Source: AE-B3B sp964543295
GTDB lineage: Bacteria > Aerophobota > Aerophobia > Aerophobales > AE-B3A
NCBI GenBank assembly: GCA_964543295.1
Contig: CAZIXA010000023.1
Coordinates: 1 to 31,816, forward strand
Length of the DNA: 31,816 bases
Direction: 5' to 3'
The notes beneath the pieces are model-generated. The model was not told the DNA's origin and ran no database searches. It was given only the letters and a program-made list of their open reading frames with translations. Shown here piece by piece: positions 16,322 through 24,814 of the stretch. The translations under genes were made by a program, and so were the position numbers. Numbering within the stretch: the stretch's first letter is position 1; each line of letters opens with the position of its first letter.

Positions 16322-17308
16322 ATGGGACTTAAAGTTGGAATAATAGGAGCAGGGCATATGGGGAAAGTTCACACTCAAGTGTTGACTGAGGATGAGCGAG
16401 TTAGTTTAACAGGGATAGTGGACACTAAAAAGGAAGCCAGGGAAGCTCTGGCGGCAGAATTCAAAACTAAAGCCTTTGCTTCTTTAGATGATCTTGTTGG
16501 CGAAGGCGTGGGTGCTATTTACATTAATACCCCTAACACTACTCATGCAGAACATACCTCACGGGTCTTGAAGGAAAATATTCATATATTTTGTGAAAAG
16601 CCTATGGCTACTAGCTTTCAGGATGCGAAAAAGATTTTAAAACTGCTTAAATCCAAAAATATTGTCTATCAGGTAGGACACAACCGCCGATTTGCCCCAG
16701 TATATAAGTTTGCCAAGAGCCTCATTCAAAATGGAAAATTTATCCCTTATTCCGCTCACGTTAAGATGAACCGGGGAGAGCTTAGAAATCCCCCCTGGGT
16801 TTCTGATCCTAATATTACCGGAGGATTTTTGTATGAGTCAACTATTCATCTGTTGGATATGGTAAGATGGCTCCTAGGAGAGGTAAAGAAGGTGGAATGT
16901 ATTGGCCAAAAAAGTGTGTATAACGAAATAGATGATTTCGCCCTACTTTTGACCTTTACCTCTGGCAGGATAGCTACATTTTTCTCCTCTGCTCATGCAA
17001 GTTGGATTTTTCCCTTTGAGCGAATAGAACTTTTTGGCGAGCATTCGGCTATAATTACCGAAGAGATTGAAAAGGTAACTTTCTCAAGATTAGAAGGAGA
17101 AATAATAACGAGGGATTATTCTCAGTATCCTGAGTTAGTTAAGTGGGGATATGTTGAGGAAGACCGTCTGTTCATTGATGCTGTCTTAAAAGAAAGAAAG
17201 CCGGCTGTTTCCGCCTGGGAAGGATATAAATCCGTTGAGCTCGTTGAGGCTTGCTATAGGAGCGTAGAGAAAAAACAAAGTATAGATCTACCTCTCTATA
17301 CGGACTGA
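16322..17308 (+). CDS. Gfo/Idh/MocA-family NAD(P)-dependent sugar dehydrogenase
   Basis: This 328-residue enzyme oxidises a sugar or cyclitol hydroxyl with NAD(P). The Rossmann fold starts at once: LKVGIIGAGHMGKVH (GxGxxG). The family motif CEKPMATS with the catalytic Lys is near residue 92, followed by QVGHNRRFAPVYKFAKSL and the substrate-site motif ESTIHLLDMVRWLLGEV with conserved His and Asp. Length is typical. A good GAGGAG site precedes the ATG. It is tightly linked to the isomerase, suggesting oxidation of a hydroxyl followed by isomerisation or hydrolysis of the keto-sugar. Inositol dehydrogenase is one of several possible specificities. Confidence 0.92.
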   Translation: MGLKVGIIGAGHMGKVHTQVLTEDERVSLTGIVDTKKEAREALAAEFKTKAFASLDDLVGEGVGAIYINTPNTTHAEHTSRVLKENIHIFCEKPMATSFQDAKKILKLLKSKNIVYQVGHNRRFAPVYKFAKSLIQNGKFIPYSAHVKMNRGELRNPPWVSDPNITGGFLYESTIHLLDMVRWLLGEVKKVECIGQKSVYNEIDDFALLLTFTSGRIATFFSSAHASWIFPFERIELFGEHSAIITEEIEKVTFSRLEGEIITRDYSQYPELVKWGYVEEDRLFIDAVLKERKPAVSAWEGYKSVELVEACYRSVEKKQSIDLPLYTD

Positions 17309-17435
17309 CCGGAGGAATTTTTCCTGATAGAGCTTGTTCTGTGCCACCCTAAGATAGAATTCTTACTGTCAAACTTAGGTTTCAACTTTACAAAAAATGG
17401 GTTGAAAGAAAGATAAGAAGGGAGAAATAGCTAGA

Positions 17436-18152
17436 ATGATCAAGGGATGCGTTTTCGATGTAGGAAATACCTTAATTAACGACACAAGGTTCGTTCAAGA
17501 TACCTTAGAGGATATAGCCGATTGGCTTAAAAGAAAAGGGATTATCAAGCGAAAGAAGCCTTTTATCACTACTTATAATAAAATCAATAAATTTACTTTT
17601 AAACCCTTCATAAGTCATACTTTCAGTGAAGAGGAGTTCTTTCAAAGAACTTTTGAGGAGTTGGGAATAAAAAGTATCTCCTCCAAAGAGGTCTTACAAG
17701 AGTATCGGCAGGTTTTAGTGAATAGATGGAAGCCAGATAATGATGTCATTGAAGCCTTCAATTTTTTACGAGGAAAGGGAATCAAGATTGCTCTATTAAC
17801 TAATGAAAGAGTGGATAAGATTGAGGCCTTTATTCGAAAAACAGGACTTGTGAATTCATTGGACAGCGTGGTAATTTCAGAACAGGTAGGGATGGAAAAG
17901 CCTAATCCGGCTATTTTTACCGAGGTCTCTAAAAGATTAGGAGTAAAATGTGAAGAGATAGTTATGTTCGGTGATAATGAAATAGCGGATGGAGGAGCAA
18001 AGCGATTAGGGATGAAGTTTGTTTTGGTAACCACTTACAAAAACCCTGAATGGCAGTGGGAAAGTGGTTCAACAATTCAGCCGGATTATGTTATGGAAAA
18101 AGTTAACAAGAAAGAGATGGAAAAGTGTCTTGAGGTTATGGGTAAATTTTAA
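17436..18152 (+). CDS. HAD-superfamily hydrolase
   Basis: This 238-residue protein is a haloacid-dehalogenase-type phosphatase, probably acting on a small phosphorylated metabolite. Motif I is FDVGNTLI: the nucleophile Asp is present, while the usual second Asp is Gly, as in the DVGGT subgroup. Motif II is ALLTNER, motif III the Lys in VGMEKPNPAIF, and motif IV VMFGDNEIADGGAK with the metal Asp. A C1-type cap lies between motifs I and II. GGGAG precedes the ATG by 11 bases. It follows the dehydrogenase after 127 bp, so it may belong to the same unit, dephosphorylating a pathway intermediate. Substrate unknown. Confidence 0.88.
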   Translation: MIKGCVFDVGNTLINDTRFVQDTLEDIADWLKRKGIIKRKKPFITTYNKINKFTFKPFISHTFSEEEFFQRTFEELGIKSISSKEVLQEYRQVLVNRWKPDNDVIEAFNFLRGKGIKIALLTNERVDKIEAFIRKTGLVNSLDSVVISEQVGMEKPNPAIFTEVSKRLGVKCEEIVMFGDNEIADGGAKRLGMKFVLVTTYKNPEWQWESGSTIQPDYVMEKVNKKEMEKCLEVMGKF

Positions 18153-18520
18153 CGGAAATCCCAAATCTCGCTATAATTAAGAGGTGCTTACCAGAAGCAG
18201 GGGTTTCCAGAAAGAGTTGACAAAATTTAATAAGAGGACCTCAAGTTGTTCTGAGAGCCTCTTATCTCCATTATTAGCTCCTGCAAAGCTTTCTTTGTTG
18301 ATTCTTTTTTTGTTGCATTTCCTTGCCTCCTGTAGAATATTTTTCTCTTTGTCTTTTAATAATCTATTCTATCGGAGGCTTGCTATCATACAATTTTCAT
18401 ACTCTTGAGAAAGAACACTCACTCATTTTCTCACAGCATTATACTAGAGTAGAGAGTATAGGGATATTAGGTTATAACTAACTATGTACCTATTATTCTA
18501 ACTTAAAACATATTATACGG
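18153..18520 (+). other. Gap of 368 bp with a hairpin, then a rearrangement junction
   Basis: No gene is supported; a 74-codon frame starting at 18184 is AT-rich and lacks protein-like pattern. The stem ATAAGAGG (18230-18237) with CCTCTTAT (18258-18265), and CTCA/TGAG inside it, could end the HAD transcript, although no T-run follows. TTGACA at 18217 has no matching -10. The right end, near 18521, is where truncated URO-D-like coding sequence begins abruptly. Confidence 0.4.
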
Positions 18521-19495
18521 GAGAAAAATCATGTACTCGTTCCAGAAGGCTTTAATACCAATCCAGAGCCCAATGGAGATATCCTGATGTACCCGGAGGG
18601 AGATAAATCTGCGCCACCCAGCGGCAGGATGCCCAAGGGTGGTTGGTATTTTGATGCAATTGTCCGCCAGCCACCTATTGATGAGGACAATCTCAATGTA
18701 GAGGATAACCTGGAAGAGTTCAGTCCAGTGTCGGATGAAGAGCTCAATTATTTTAAACGTGAGGCCGAGCGACTCTACAGAGAAACTGATAAAGCTATTT
18801 TCGCCAGTTTTGGCGGTACTGCTTTTGGCGACATTGCACTGATTCCTGCATTTTCTCTCAAATATCCTAAGGGAATTCGTGACGTCGAAGAGTGGTACAT
18901 TAGCACAACAATCCGACGCAATCACGTTTACAAAATATTTGAGAAACAGTGTGAAATTGCCCTGGCAAACTTAAAGAAAATCTACCAGGTTGTTGGCAAT
19001 CGAGTGACGGTATTATTCGTAACTGGTACTGATTTTGGAATGCAGACGGGCCTTTTTATATCTCCTGAGCTCTATCGTGAGCTCTACCAGCCTTTCCATA
19101 AGCGTATCAACGACTGGACTCACACGCATATGCAATGGAAGACTTTTATCCATTCCTGCGGCTCGGTCAGAGCATTGATCGAAGATTTCATTGAGGTAGG
19201 ATTTGATATCTTGAATCCAGTACAATGTTCAGCCTCTCATATGGACCCCGGGGAATTGAAGGCAAGATTTGGTGACCGCATCACCTTTTGGGGCGGCGGG
19301 ATAGACACCCAACACACGCTTCCTTTCGGCACTTCGGATGAAGTTCGTAGAGAAGTCTGCCAGCGAATCAAGATCTTCGGGCCAGGTGGAGGATTCGTCT
19401 TCAATGCAATCCATAACATTCAAGCTAGAACTCCTATAGAGAATATACGAGCAATGTTCGAAAAAGTGCAAAAGTGCGGTCACTATCCCCTTTGA
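18521..19495 (+). pseudogene. 5'-truncated uroporphyrinogen-decarboxylase-like methyltransferase
   Basis: The frame codes for the larger part of a URO-D/MtaA-type protein. It reads without a Met as NHVLVPEGFNTNPEPNGDIL and continues MYPEGDKSAPPSGRMPKGG. Later marks are IHSCGSVRALIEDFIEVGF, with the His-x-Cys of corrinoid methyltransferase-type zinc sites, LNPVQCSAS, FWGGGIDTQHTLPF and the family tail FVFNAIHNIQARTPIENI. Relatives usually have about 100 more N-terminal residues, and recognisable sequence already precedes the first in-frame ATG (18587). That ATG therefore does not mark a true start: the 5' end was lost near 18521. A GGGAG-AAAAATC-ATG at 18531 is out of frame and stops after 18 codons. 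A 302-residue protein from 18587 might be made but is unlikely to be active. Confidence 0.75.
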
Positions 19496-19775
19496 CTACA
19501 GAAAAACGATTCAAAATAAGGCGTAGCGAAGACGTCTAATGCAAGACGGGATTCATATTCTAGGAAATACTTCTTGAATCGCTCCTAGTGGTTGGAGATC
19601 TCTATTGTTGAAGAGGCATGATGGAAAGTTCACTTTGCTTTTGGAAAAAGTGTGAATTGCCCAAGAGGCTGATAAGAGCACCTTTCACAATAATTTCGAA
19701 TGGTTTCGTATTATGTCGACTTCGGGGAGGGAAGAAGGTAAAAGCTTTAGTTCTGATTGAAAGTTATTCTCCAGA

Positions 19776-20294
19776 CTAATCCTCGCCCAGATAAATTTTC
19801 CCCTTGATTTTCTCTAGCTTTAATTTACCAATTCCGGGAACTTTCTCCAGGTCAGATAAATCCTGAAACGGTCCCTTCTTTTGCCGATATTCAACAATTC
19901 TTTGAGCCAAGATCTGGCCAATACCAGGAAGGTAGGAAAGCTGGTGAGGAGAGGCTCGGTTAATATTGATTTTCTCTCCCGGAATCCAGATTTCATCCTC
20001 AGCCTTTAAACGAGAGCCCAAATTAAGTCTGCTTAAATCTGCCTGCGGAAGAATCCCTCCTGCTTTCTTTACTGCCTCGATAACAAGGCTCCCTTCAGAC
20101 AAATTATACCAACCTGGCTGTCTCACTGCTCCGCCTATTTTTACTTTAACTAAGCTGTTAGAGATGGGTGAAGAAAAATCTTGGGTCCGAGGAATACCTC
20201 CCAGGAGTTTTATCCCCATTCCTACCAAAAACACTCCTGACAAGAAAATGAGAACTGTTTGCTCTTCTCGTGTAAGATTCCACATGTGAGGCAT
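19776..20294 (-). CDS. comEA: ComEA-like DNA-binding protein (SLBB plus helix-hairpin-helix)
   Basis: This 172-residue protein is anchored by one N-terminal membrane segment (VLIFLSGVFLVGMGIKLLGG). A SLBB-type domain follows (VKVKIGGAVRQPGWYNLSEG), and the last 65 residues are two helix-hairpin-helix motifs (ININRASPHQLSYLPGIG and DLEKVPGIGKLKLEKIKGKI). This is the ComEA layout: the protein binds double-stranded DNA outside the membrane during natural transformation; short relatives may act in other DNA processing. Start is uncertain: ATG 20294 lies two bases after GAGGAG, ATG 20285 eleven bases after it. It follows leuS by 12 bases and is surely co-transcribed. No ComEC is in view. The tail resembles that of the PLD nuclease in the integrated element. 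Confidence 0.88.
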   Translation of the reverse strand: MPHMWNLTREEQTVLIFLSGVFLVGMGIKLLGGIPRTQDFSSPISNSLVKVKIGGAVRQPGWYNLSEGSLVIEAVKKAGGILPQADLSRLNLGSRLKAEDEIWIPGEKININRASPHQLSYLPGIGQILAQRIVEYRQKKGPFQDLSDLEKVPGIGKLKLEKIKGKIYLGED

Positions 20295-20306
20295 CTCTCC
20301 TCTAGA

Positions 20307-22778
20307 CTAGTCTTGGGTGGTAACAAAATTGATAATCTTGCTAGGGACAAATACGGCTTTCTTGATTTCTTTTCCCTCCAAGTATTTCCTAATCCTCTCC
20401 ATTTTTCGCGCCTGCACTACTGCTTTCTCCTCAGGAGTATCTTTGGCCAGGAGCAAGGTTCCTCGCAGCTTACCATTCACCTGAACTACTATCCTCACCA
20501 GTCTATCCTCAACCAGGGAAGGATCATATAGGGGCCATTTTTCTTTGAAGATACTTTGGGGATGGTCTAACCTTTCCCAGAGTTCCTCACAAAAATGAGG
20601 GGCAAAGGGAGCCAGCAGTGTAAGGAAAGTCTCAATGATTCTTTTGTCTATTCCTCTGGCAAGTATTTCAGACCTGTTTAGAAAATTGACAAACTCCATA
20701 AAGCTACTCACGGCTGTATTAAACTTGAAAGCCTCTATCCTCTCGGTGACATCCCGAATAAGAAGATGAAGGCGTCTTTGAAGTTCCCTGTCTTCCGAGC
20801 CAGGTTTTCCCTCCCATTTTGAGATAAGATTCCAGGTTTTCTTCAGGAAGCGAAAGACCCCTTCGATTCCCTGATCCTGCCATTCACAATCTAGTTCAGC
20901 CGGTCCGATGAAAAGCTCATACATTCTCACCGTATCTATCCCATATTTTTCTATTAACTCATCAGGATTAACTACATTTCCTTTAGATTTGGACATTTTT
21001 TCCACTTTGCCGGTTCGCTTGCTCCTCTTGCAAACCATCCCCTGGTTAAAGAGGTGTTGAAAGGGCTCATCAAAGTCGATGTATCCCAGATCACAGAGAA
21101 CCTTGGTGAAAAAACGGGAGTAGAGAAGGTGAAGAATGGCGTGCTCAATCCCGCCCACGTACCTGTCCACGGGAAGCCAGTAGTTCGCCGTCTCCTTTTC
21201 AAAGGAGGCTTCTTCTAAGTGGGCATTAGGGTAGCGCAGAAAATACCAGGAGGAGCCAGCCCACTGAGGCATAGTGTCCGTTTCCCTTTTCGCCGGAGAG
21301 CCACAGGTAGGACAGGTGGTATTGACAAACTCTGGTATGTTCTCGAGGGGTGATTTTCCCGTGCCGCTGGGTTGATACTTTTTCACCTGGGGAAGCTCTA
21401 CTGGAAGATCCTTCTCAGGAACGGGAATTTCTCCACACCGTTCGCAGCAAATAATGGGGATGGGCTCTCCCCAATATCTTTGCCGGGAGAAAACCCAATC
21501 GCGAAGTTTGTAACTCACAGCCCTTTTGCCTAAATTCCTCTGACGAAGCGACTCAGTGATTTTTTCTCTTGCTTTCTCTGAAGAGAGTTCGTTAAATGAC
21601 CCTGAATTGATGAGTTCTCCTTCTTCAAGGCATGCTTCCTTCAGGGTGCCATCCTTCTTTCTTTGGGCTCTTGGACTGTATATTACTTCCCTGATCGGAA
21701 GATGAAATTTGGTAGCAAATTCAAAATCTCGGGTGTCGTGAGCAGGAACAGCCATAATGGCTCCAGTACCATAGGCCAGGAGAACATAATCCGAAATCCA
21801 GATAGGGATTTTCTCGCTATTGACAGGGTTGATTGCGTACGCACCAGTGAAGACCCCGGTCTTTTGCCTGACTTGGGTCAGCCTCTCTGTCTCAGGGATT
21901 CTTCGGGACCGTTCTATATAATCTTGGACCTCTTTCTCTTGGGAAAGTGAGCTAATTTTTTCCGTGAGCTCATGCTCAGGAGCCAGAACCATATAGGTAG
22001 CCCCGAATAAAGTGTCAGGACGGGTAGTGAAAACAGGAATGTCAAACTCTTCTTCATCCTTAGCTGAGACAGCTTTGAAGATAACCTCTGCACCTTCACT
22101 GTAACCTATCCAGTTGGTCTGCATGGTCTTTACCTTTTCCGGCCAGTCGACTTTGTCTAAATCACGGAGCAAGCGGTCAGCATACTTGGTTATCCTCAGC
22201 ATCCATTGCATAAGGTTCTTCTTGGTTACCGGGGTCTCGCAGCGCTCACATCTTCCATTCACTACCTCCTCGTTGGCCAGTCCTGTTTTGCAACTGGGGC
22301 ACCAGTTGATAGGTACCAGTTTTCGGTAAGCCAGGCCCCTTTTGTACATTTTGAGAAAGATCCATTGGGTCCACTTGTAATACTCGGGGCTGCTGGTGTT
22401 GATCTCCCGGGACCAATCATACATAGCGTCTATTTGCTCAAGTTGCCTTTTCATATTTTGGATGTTCTTCTCCGTGTTTGTTCTTGGGTGTATCCCTCTT
22501 TTAATGGCATCGTTCTCTGCGGGCAGGCCGAAAGAATCCCATCCCATAGGATGCAGGACATTGTAGCCCTGGAGTTTCTTATAACGAGCCCATACGTCGG
22601 AGAGAACGTATCCTCTCAGATGGCCTACGTGCAGGCCGGAACCTGAAGGGTAGGGAAACATATCCAGACAATAGTACTTGGGTTTTTCACTGCGCTGGAG
22701 TGTTTTATGAGCCCCTGTTTCTTCCCAAATCCTGTGCCATTTGAGTTCGATTTTTTGAGGCTGGTAGGAGTTAGACAC
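20307..22778 (-). CDS. leuS: Leucyl-tRNA synthetase
   Basis: This 823-residue class I synthetase charges tRNA-Leu. The HIGH-type motif HVGH is at residues 50-53 in MFPYPSGSGLHVGHLRGY; the KMSKS loop lies near residue 593 (VEKMSKSKGNVV). Between them are zinc-ribbon cysteines (NWCPSCKTG and RCERCET), the CP1 editing domain with TTRPDTLFGATY, and RQRYWGEPIP. The anticodon-binding and C-terminal domains are complete, ending in VQVNGKLRGTLLLAKDT and a short tail. Start is GTG at 22778, with CAGGAG 7 bases upstream. Length is normal. It sits between the tRNA cluster and comEA and has its own promoter candidate. This is the best marker in the window for phylogenetic placement. Confidence 0.98.
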   Translation of the reverse strand: MSNSYQPQKIELKWHRIWEETGAHKTLQRSEKPKYYCLDMFPYPSGSGLHVGHLRGYVLSDVWARYKKLQGYNVLHPMGWDSFGLPAENDAIKRGIHPRTNTEKNIQNMKRQLEQIDAMYDWSREINTSSPEYYKWTQWIFLKMYKRGLAYRKLVPINWCPSCKTGLANEEVVNGRCERCETPVTKKNLMQWMLRITKYADRLLRDLDKVDWPEKVKTMQTNWIGYSEGAEVIFKAVSAKDEEEFDIPVFTTRPDTLFGATYMVLAPEHELTEKISSLSQEKEVQDYIERSRRIPETERLTQVRQKTGVFTGAYAINPVNSEKIPIWISDYVLLAYGTGAIMAVPAHDTRDFEFATKFHLPIREVIYSPRAQRKKDGTLKEACLEEGELINSGSFNELSSEKAREKITESLRQRNLGKRAVSYKLRDWVFSRQRYWGEPIPIICCERCGEIPVPEKDLPVELPQVKKYQPSGTGKSPLENIPEFVNTTCPTCGSPAKRETDTMPQWAGSSWYFLRYPNAHLEEASFEKETANYWLPVDRYVGGIEHAILHLLYSRFFTKVLCDLGYIDFDEPFQHLFNQGMVCKRSKRTGKVEKMSKSKGNVVNPDELIEKYGIDTVRMYELFIGPAELDCEWQDQGIEGVFRFLKKTWNLISKWEGKPGSEDRELQRRLHLLIRDVTERIEAFKFNTAVSSFMEFVNFLNRSEILARGIDKRIIETFLTLLAPFAPHFCEELWERLDHPQSIFKEKWPLYDPSLVEDRLVRIVVQVNGKLRGTLLLAKDTPEEKAVVQARKMERIRKYLEGKEIKKAVFVPSKIINFVTTQD

Positions 22779-22835
22779 TCTGAATCTCCTGTTTCTTCTG
22801 TTCTCTGTCTTTTTCTCCAGGTCAAATTTCTCACT

Positions 22836-22863
22836 AATGTATTAAAAATAAGGGAAAAGTCAA
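22836..22863 (-). promoter_or_regulatory. Predicted leuS promoter
   Basis: On the minus strand TTGACT (22863-22858) and TACATT (22841-22836) are separated by 16 bases. Transcription would start near 22829, about 50 bases before the leuS GTG. It lies between the tRNA-Thr gene and leuS. Confidence 0.55.
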
Positions 22864-22918
22864 CCAGGGTTTGTTTTCTTGTGTTGGATTTGAAAGGGTG
22901 GGAAGACACACTAGTCAT

Positions 22919-22993
22919 TGGAGCCGACGATAGGATTTGAACCTACAACCTGCTGATTACGAATCAGCTGCTCTGCCGTTGAGCTACGTCGGC
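22919..22993 (-). tRNA. tRNA-Thr (anticodon CGT)
   Basis: A full cloverleaf: acceptor GCCGACG/CGTCGGC, anticodon arm GCTGA-TTCGTAA-TCAGC with anticodon CGT, T arm GTAGG-TTCAAAT-CCTAT. CCA is encoded. It is the last of five tandem tRNAs, immediately before leuS. Confidence 0.96.
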
Positions 22994-22994
22994 C

Positions 22995-23070
22995 TGGTGC
23001 CGAGGGGCAGAATCGAACTGCCGACACCTGGATTTTCAGTCCAGTGCTCTACCGACTGAGCTACCTCGGC
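22995..23070 (-). tRNA. tRNA-Phe (anticodon GAA)
   Basis: Acceptor GCCGAGG/CCTCGGC, anticodon arm CTGGA-CTGAAAA-TCCAG with anticodon GAA, T arm GGCAG-TTCGATT-CTGCC, encoded CCA. One base separates it from tRNA-Thr. Confidence 0.97.
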
Positions 23071-23071
23071 A

Positions 23072-23148
23072 TGGCGGGGCCGACGAGACTCGAACTCGCG
23101 ACCTCCTGATCGACAGTCAGGCATTCTGACCAACTGAACTACGGCCCC
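23072..23148 (-). tRNA. tRNA-Asp (anticodon GTC)
   Basis: Acceptor GGGGCCG/CGGCCCC with discriminator G, anticodon arm CCTGA-CTGTCGA-TCAGG with anticodon GTC, T arm GCGAG-TTCGAGT-CTCGT, encoded CCA. The G discriminator is as expected for Asp. Confidence 0.97.
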
Positions 23149-23159
23149 GTTTTATTTAT

Positions 23160-23235
23160 TGGTGGGCGGAACAGGGCTCGAACCCGTGACCTCTGCCGCG
23201 TGAAGGCAGCGCTCTACCAACTGAGCTATCCGCCC
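23160..23235 (-). tRNA. tRNA-Val (anticodon CAC)
   Basis: Acceptor GGGCGGA/TCCGCCC, anticodon arm CTGCC-TTCACGC-GGCAG with anticodon CAC, T arm CGGGT TCGAGCC CTG, encoded CCA. It abuts the CCA end of tRNA-Met with no spacer. Confidence 0.96.
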
Positions 23236-23311
23236 TGGTGGGCCCACTAGGACTCGAACCTAGGACCTACGGATTATGAGTCCGCTGCTCTACCGACTGA
23301 GCTATGGGCCC
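23236..23311 (-). tRNA. tRNA-Met (anticodon CAT), integration target
   Basis: Acceptor GGGCCCA/TGGGCCC, anticodon arm GCGGA-CTCATAA-TCCGT with anticodon CAT, T arm CTAGG-TTCGAGT-CCTAG, encoded CCA. The perfectly paired first acceptor base and lack of three G-C pairs in the anticodon stem point to an elongator rather than an initiator; a lysidine-modified tRNA-Ile cannot be excluded. The integrase gene ends inside its 5' half, so this copy is part-contributed by the integrated element. Confidence 0.93.
23267..23311 (-). other. Putative attachment site (attL) in tRNA-Met 5' half
   Basis: The last 14 integrase codons (GPIAQSVEQRTHNP) are the tRNA-Met sequence from its first base to the anticodon loop, with the stop just beyond. 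Crossover in this segment would let the element rebuild the tRNA's 5' half. The partner site is not within the 8.5 kb to the right edge. Confidence 0.7.
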
Positions 23312-24394
23312 TTCATCGTCTAAGACGTTTATCTGATCGGGAATTACGGAGATGAACTTTTCCGCTAATTTTTCTTCTTTAGCCTTTGGTGTCCAAATAG
23401 TGTCCATTCTTCTGCAAAAAACATTGACTGCTCTTCTTCTATGATCCGTTGAGAGATGAGAATAACGAAGCGTCATCTGATACGTTTGGTGTCCAAGAAG
23501 TTCCTGCACAGTCTTTAGATCTACCCCTGCCATTACCAAATGAGAGGCGAACGTATGCCTCAGATCATGGAATCGAAAATCCTTAATACCTGCCCTTCTC
23601 TTGGCATTGTCAAAGGATTTTCTTATATCGCCGTAGGTCTTCCCATCCTTATTGCAAAAAACATAAGGGCTCTCAGGATGCTTCCTTACCTTAATGAGCG
23701 TCTGCACCAGCCAGTCATTGATATCAACCTTACGGCTTTTCCCACTCTTGCTATTATAAATATATATTATTTTTTGCCTTAAGTCAACATCTGGCCACTT
23801 TAGACTAAGAATTTCACCCTTCCTCATTCCTGTGTTGAGAGCAGTAATCACAATGGGTTTTAAGTGGTCTGAACAGGCATCAAGTAAAGCCTTAATCTCC
23901 TCCGTTTCCAAATAGCGAACTCTTCTATTCTCTTCCTTGAGGAGTTTTACTTTCAGGACCGGATTCTCGGAGGCTTTACCCCATTCCTTGGCCTTGTTGA
24001 ACATATGCTTTAGACAGGCTAGTTCCCGATTGACGGTAGCCGGTGCAACAACTCGGAGTCTTTTAACTCGATACTTTTCAATGTCCAGTGAGATTATTTC
24101 GTGCAAGTATTTCCCTCCGAAAAAACTGATAAGATTCTTAAGACTTGTTTCGTCTCTCCGCCATGACCGTTTATTAGGTCTAGAATACGCCTCCATATAG
24201 GTTTTAGCCATATCCTCAAACTTAACCTTCTTATGCCTTTGAACGTCGAGGAATTTTCTTTCGGCAACCTGAACCTTTCTTTTCTGAAGGACTACAAGGG
24301 CCTGCCTCTTGTTCGGTCCTACCTTTTCTCTCTTTCGCCTACCGTGAACATAATAATCTATATACCAGTTTTTACCCTTCTTAAAAACGCCCAT
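23267..24394 (-). CDS. int: Tyrosine recombinase (integrase)
   Basis: This 375-residue enzyme integrates and excises the element. Residues 1-50 form an arm-type DNA-binding domain (MGVFKKGKNWYIDYYVHGRR), about 55-145 the SAM-like core-binding domain, and 160-325 the catalytic domain. The catalytic set is complete: R191 (NTGMRKGEIL), a Lys in the SKSGKSRKV beta-hairpin, H276 and R279 (FHDLRHTFASH), H302 (LLGHQT) and Y311 (RYSHLS). Start ATG at 24394 has AAGGA 7 bases upstream. The C-terminal 14 residues are translated from the tRNA-Met gene, a known feature of integrases whose crossover lies in the 5' half of a tRNA. It is the first gene inside the element and its transcript would run into the tRNA cluster. 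Confidence 0.96.
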   Translation of the reverse strand: MGVFKKGKNWYIDYYVHGRRKREKVGPNKRQALVVLQKRKVQVAERKFLDVQRHKKVKFEDMAKTYMEAYSRPNKRSWRRDETSLKNLISFFGGKYLHEIISLDIEKYRVKRLRVVAPATVNRELACLKHMFNKAKEWGKASENPVLKVKLLKEENRRVRYLETEEIKALLDACSDHLKPIVITALNTGMRKGEILSLKWPDVDLRQKIIYIYNSKSGKSRKVDINDWLVQTLIKVRKHPESPYVFCNKDGKTYGDIRKSFDNAKRRAGIKDFRFHDLRHTFASHLVMAGVDLKTVQELLGHQTYQMTLRYSHLSTDHRRRAVNVFCRRMDTIWTPKAKEEKLAEKFISVIPDQINVLDDEGPIAQSVEQRTHNP

Positions 24395-24458
24395 TTTTCA
24401 TCCTTCCGAGTAGATAATATAGAATGGCTGCGGTAAGTCAAGATATTCTTTTCCAAAA

Positions 24459-24647
24459 TTAGTCAAATTCCTGCTCCTCAACACTATTGTCCTCAATCCA
24501 TTTCTCAATTCTTTGAAGGTCAAATTTAGTCGAACGCCCAAGCTTGACAAAAGGTATCCTCCTCTGGCTTACCCAACAATAAATAGTGTTTTTACTTAAG
24601 CCTGTTAATTCCGAAAGCTCCGCAACATTTAGTAATCTTCGATTCAC
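24459..24647 (-). CDS. Excisionase-like helix-turn-helix protein
   Basis: This 62-residue protein is a MerR-type/HTH_17 domain on its own: LNVAELSELTGLSKNTIYCW followed by RRIPFVKLGRSTKFDLQRIE. Such proteins bind the attachment region and bias the integrase towards excision. Start is GTG at 24647 with only AAGG two bases before it and GAGG 20 bases before, so translation may be weak. It lies 64 bp upstream of the integrase in the same direction, the normal xis-int order. Confidence 0.8.
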   Translation of the reverse strand: MNRRLLNVAELSELTGLSKNTIYCWVSQRRIPFVKLGRSTKFDLQRIEKWIEDNSVEEQEFD

Positions 24648-24814
24648 TGCCTTAACTCAGTTCCTCATAGATTTTGTTTATCTTCTGCGGGAGGATCCAT
24701 GAATTCTTCTCAGTTCCCACCAAGAAGATAAAATCGCAGTTCTCGAAGACTGGAGCCAGGAATCTAGGAGTTTAGACGGGGAAATCCTAAGAAACTAAGG
24801 AATTTAAACGTCTC

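Noticed and set aside
18217..18222. TTGACA as promoter of the URO-D-like gene
   Set aside because: No -10 box at 15-19 bases; a hairpin occupies that position.
18184..18408. 74-codon frame after the HAD gene
   Set aside because: Low-complexity Ser/Leu/Phe composition from AT-rich DNA and it spans the hairpin.
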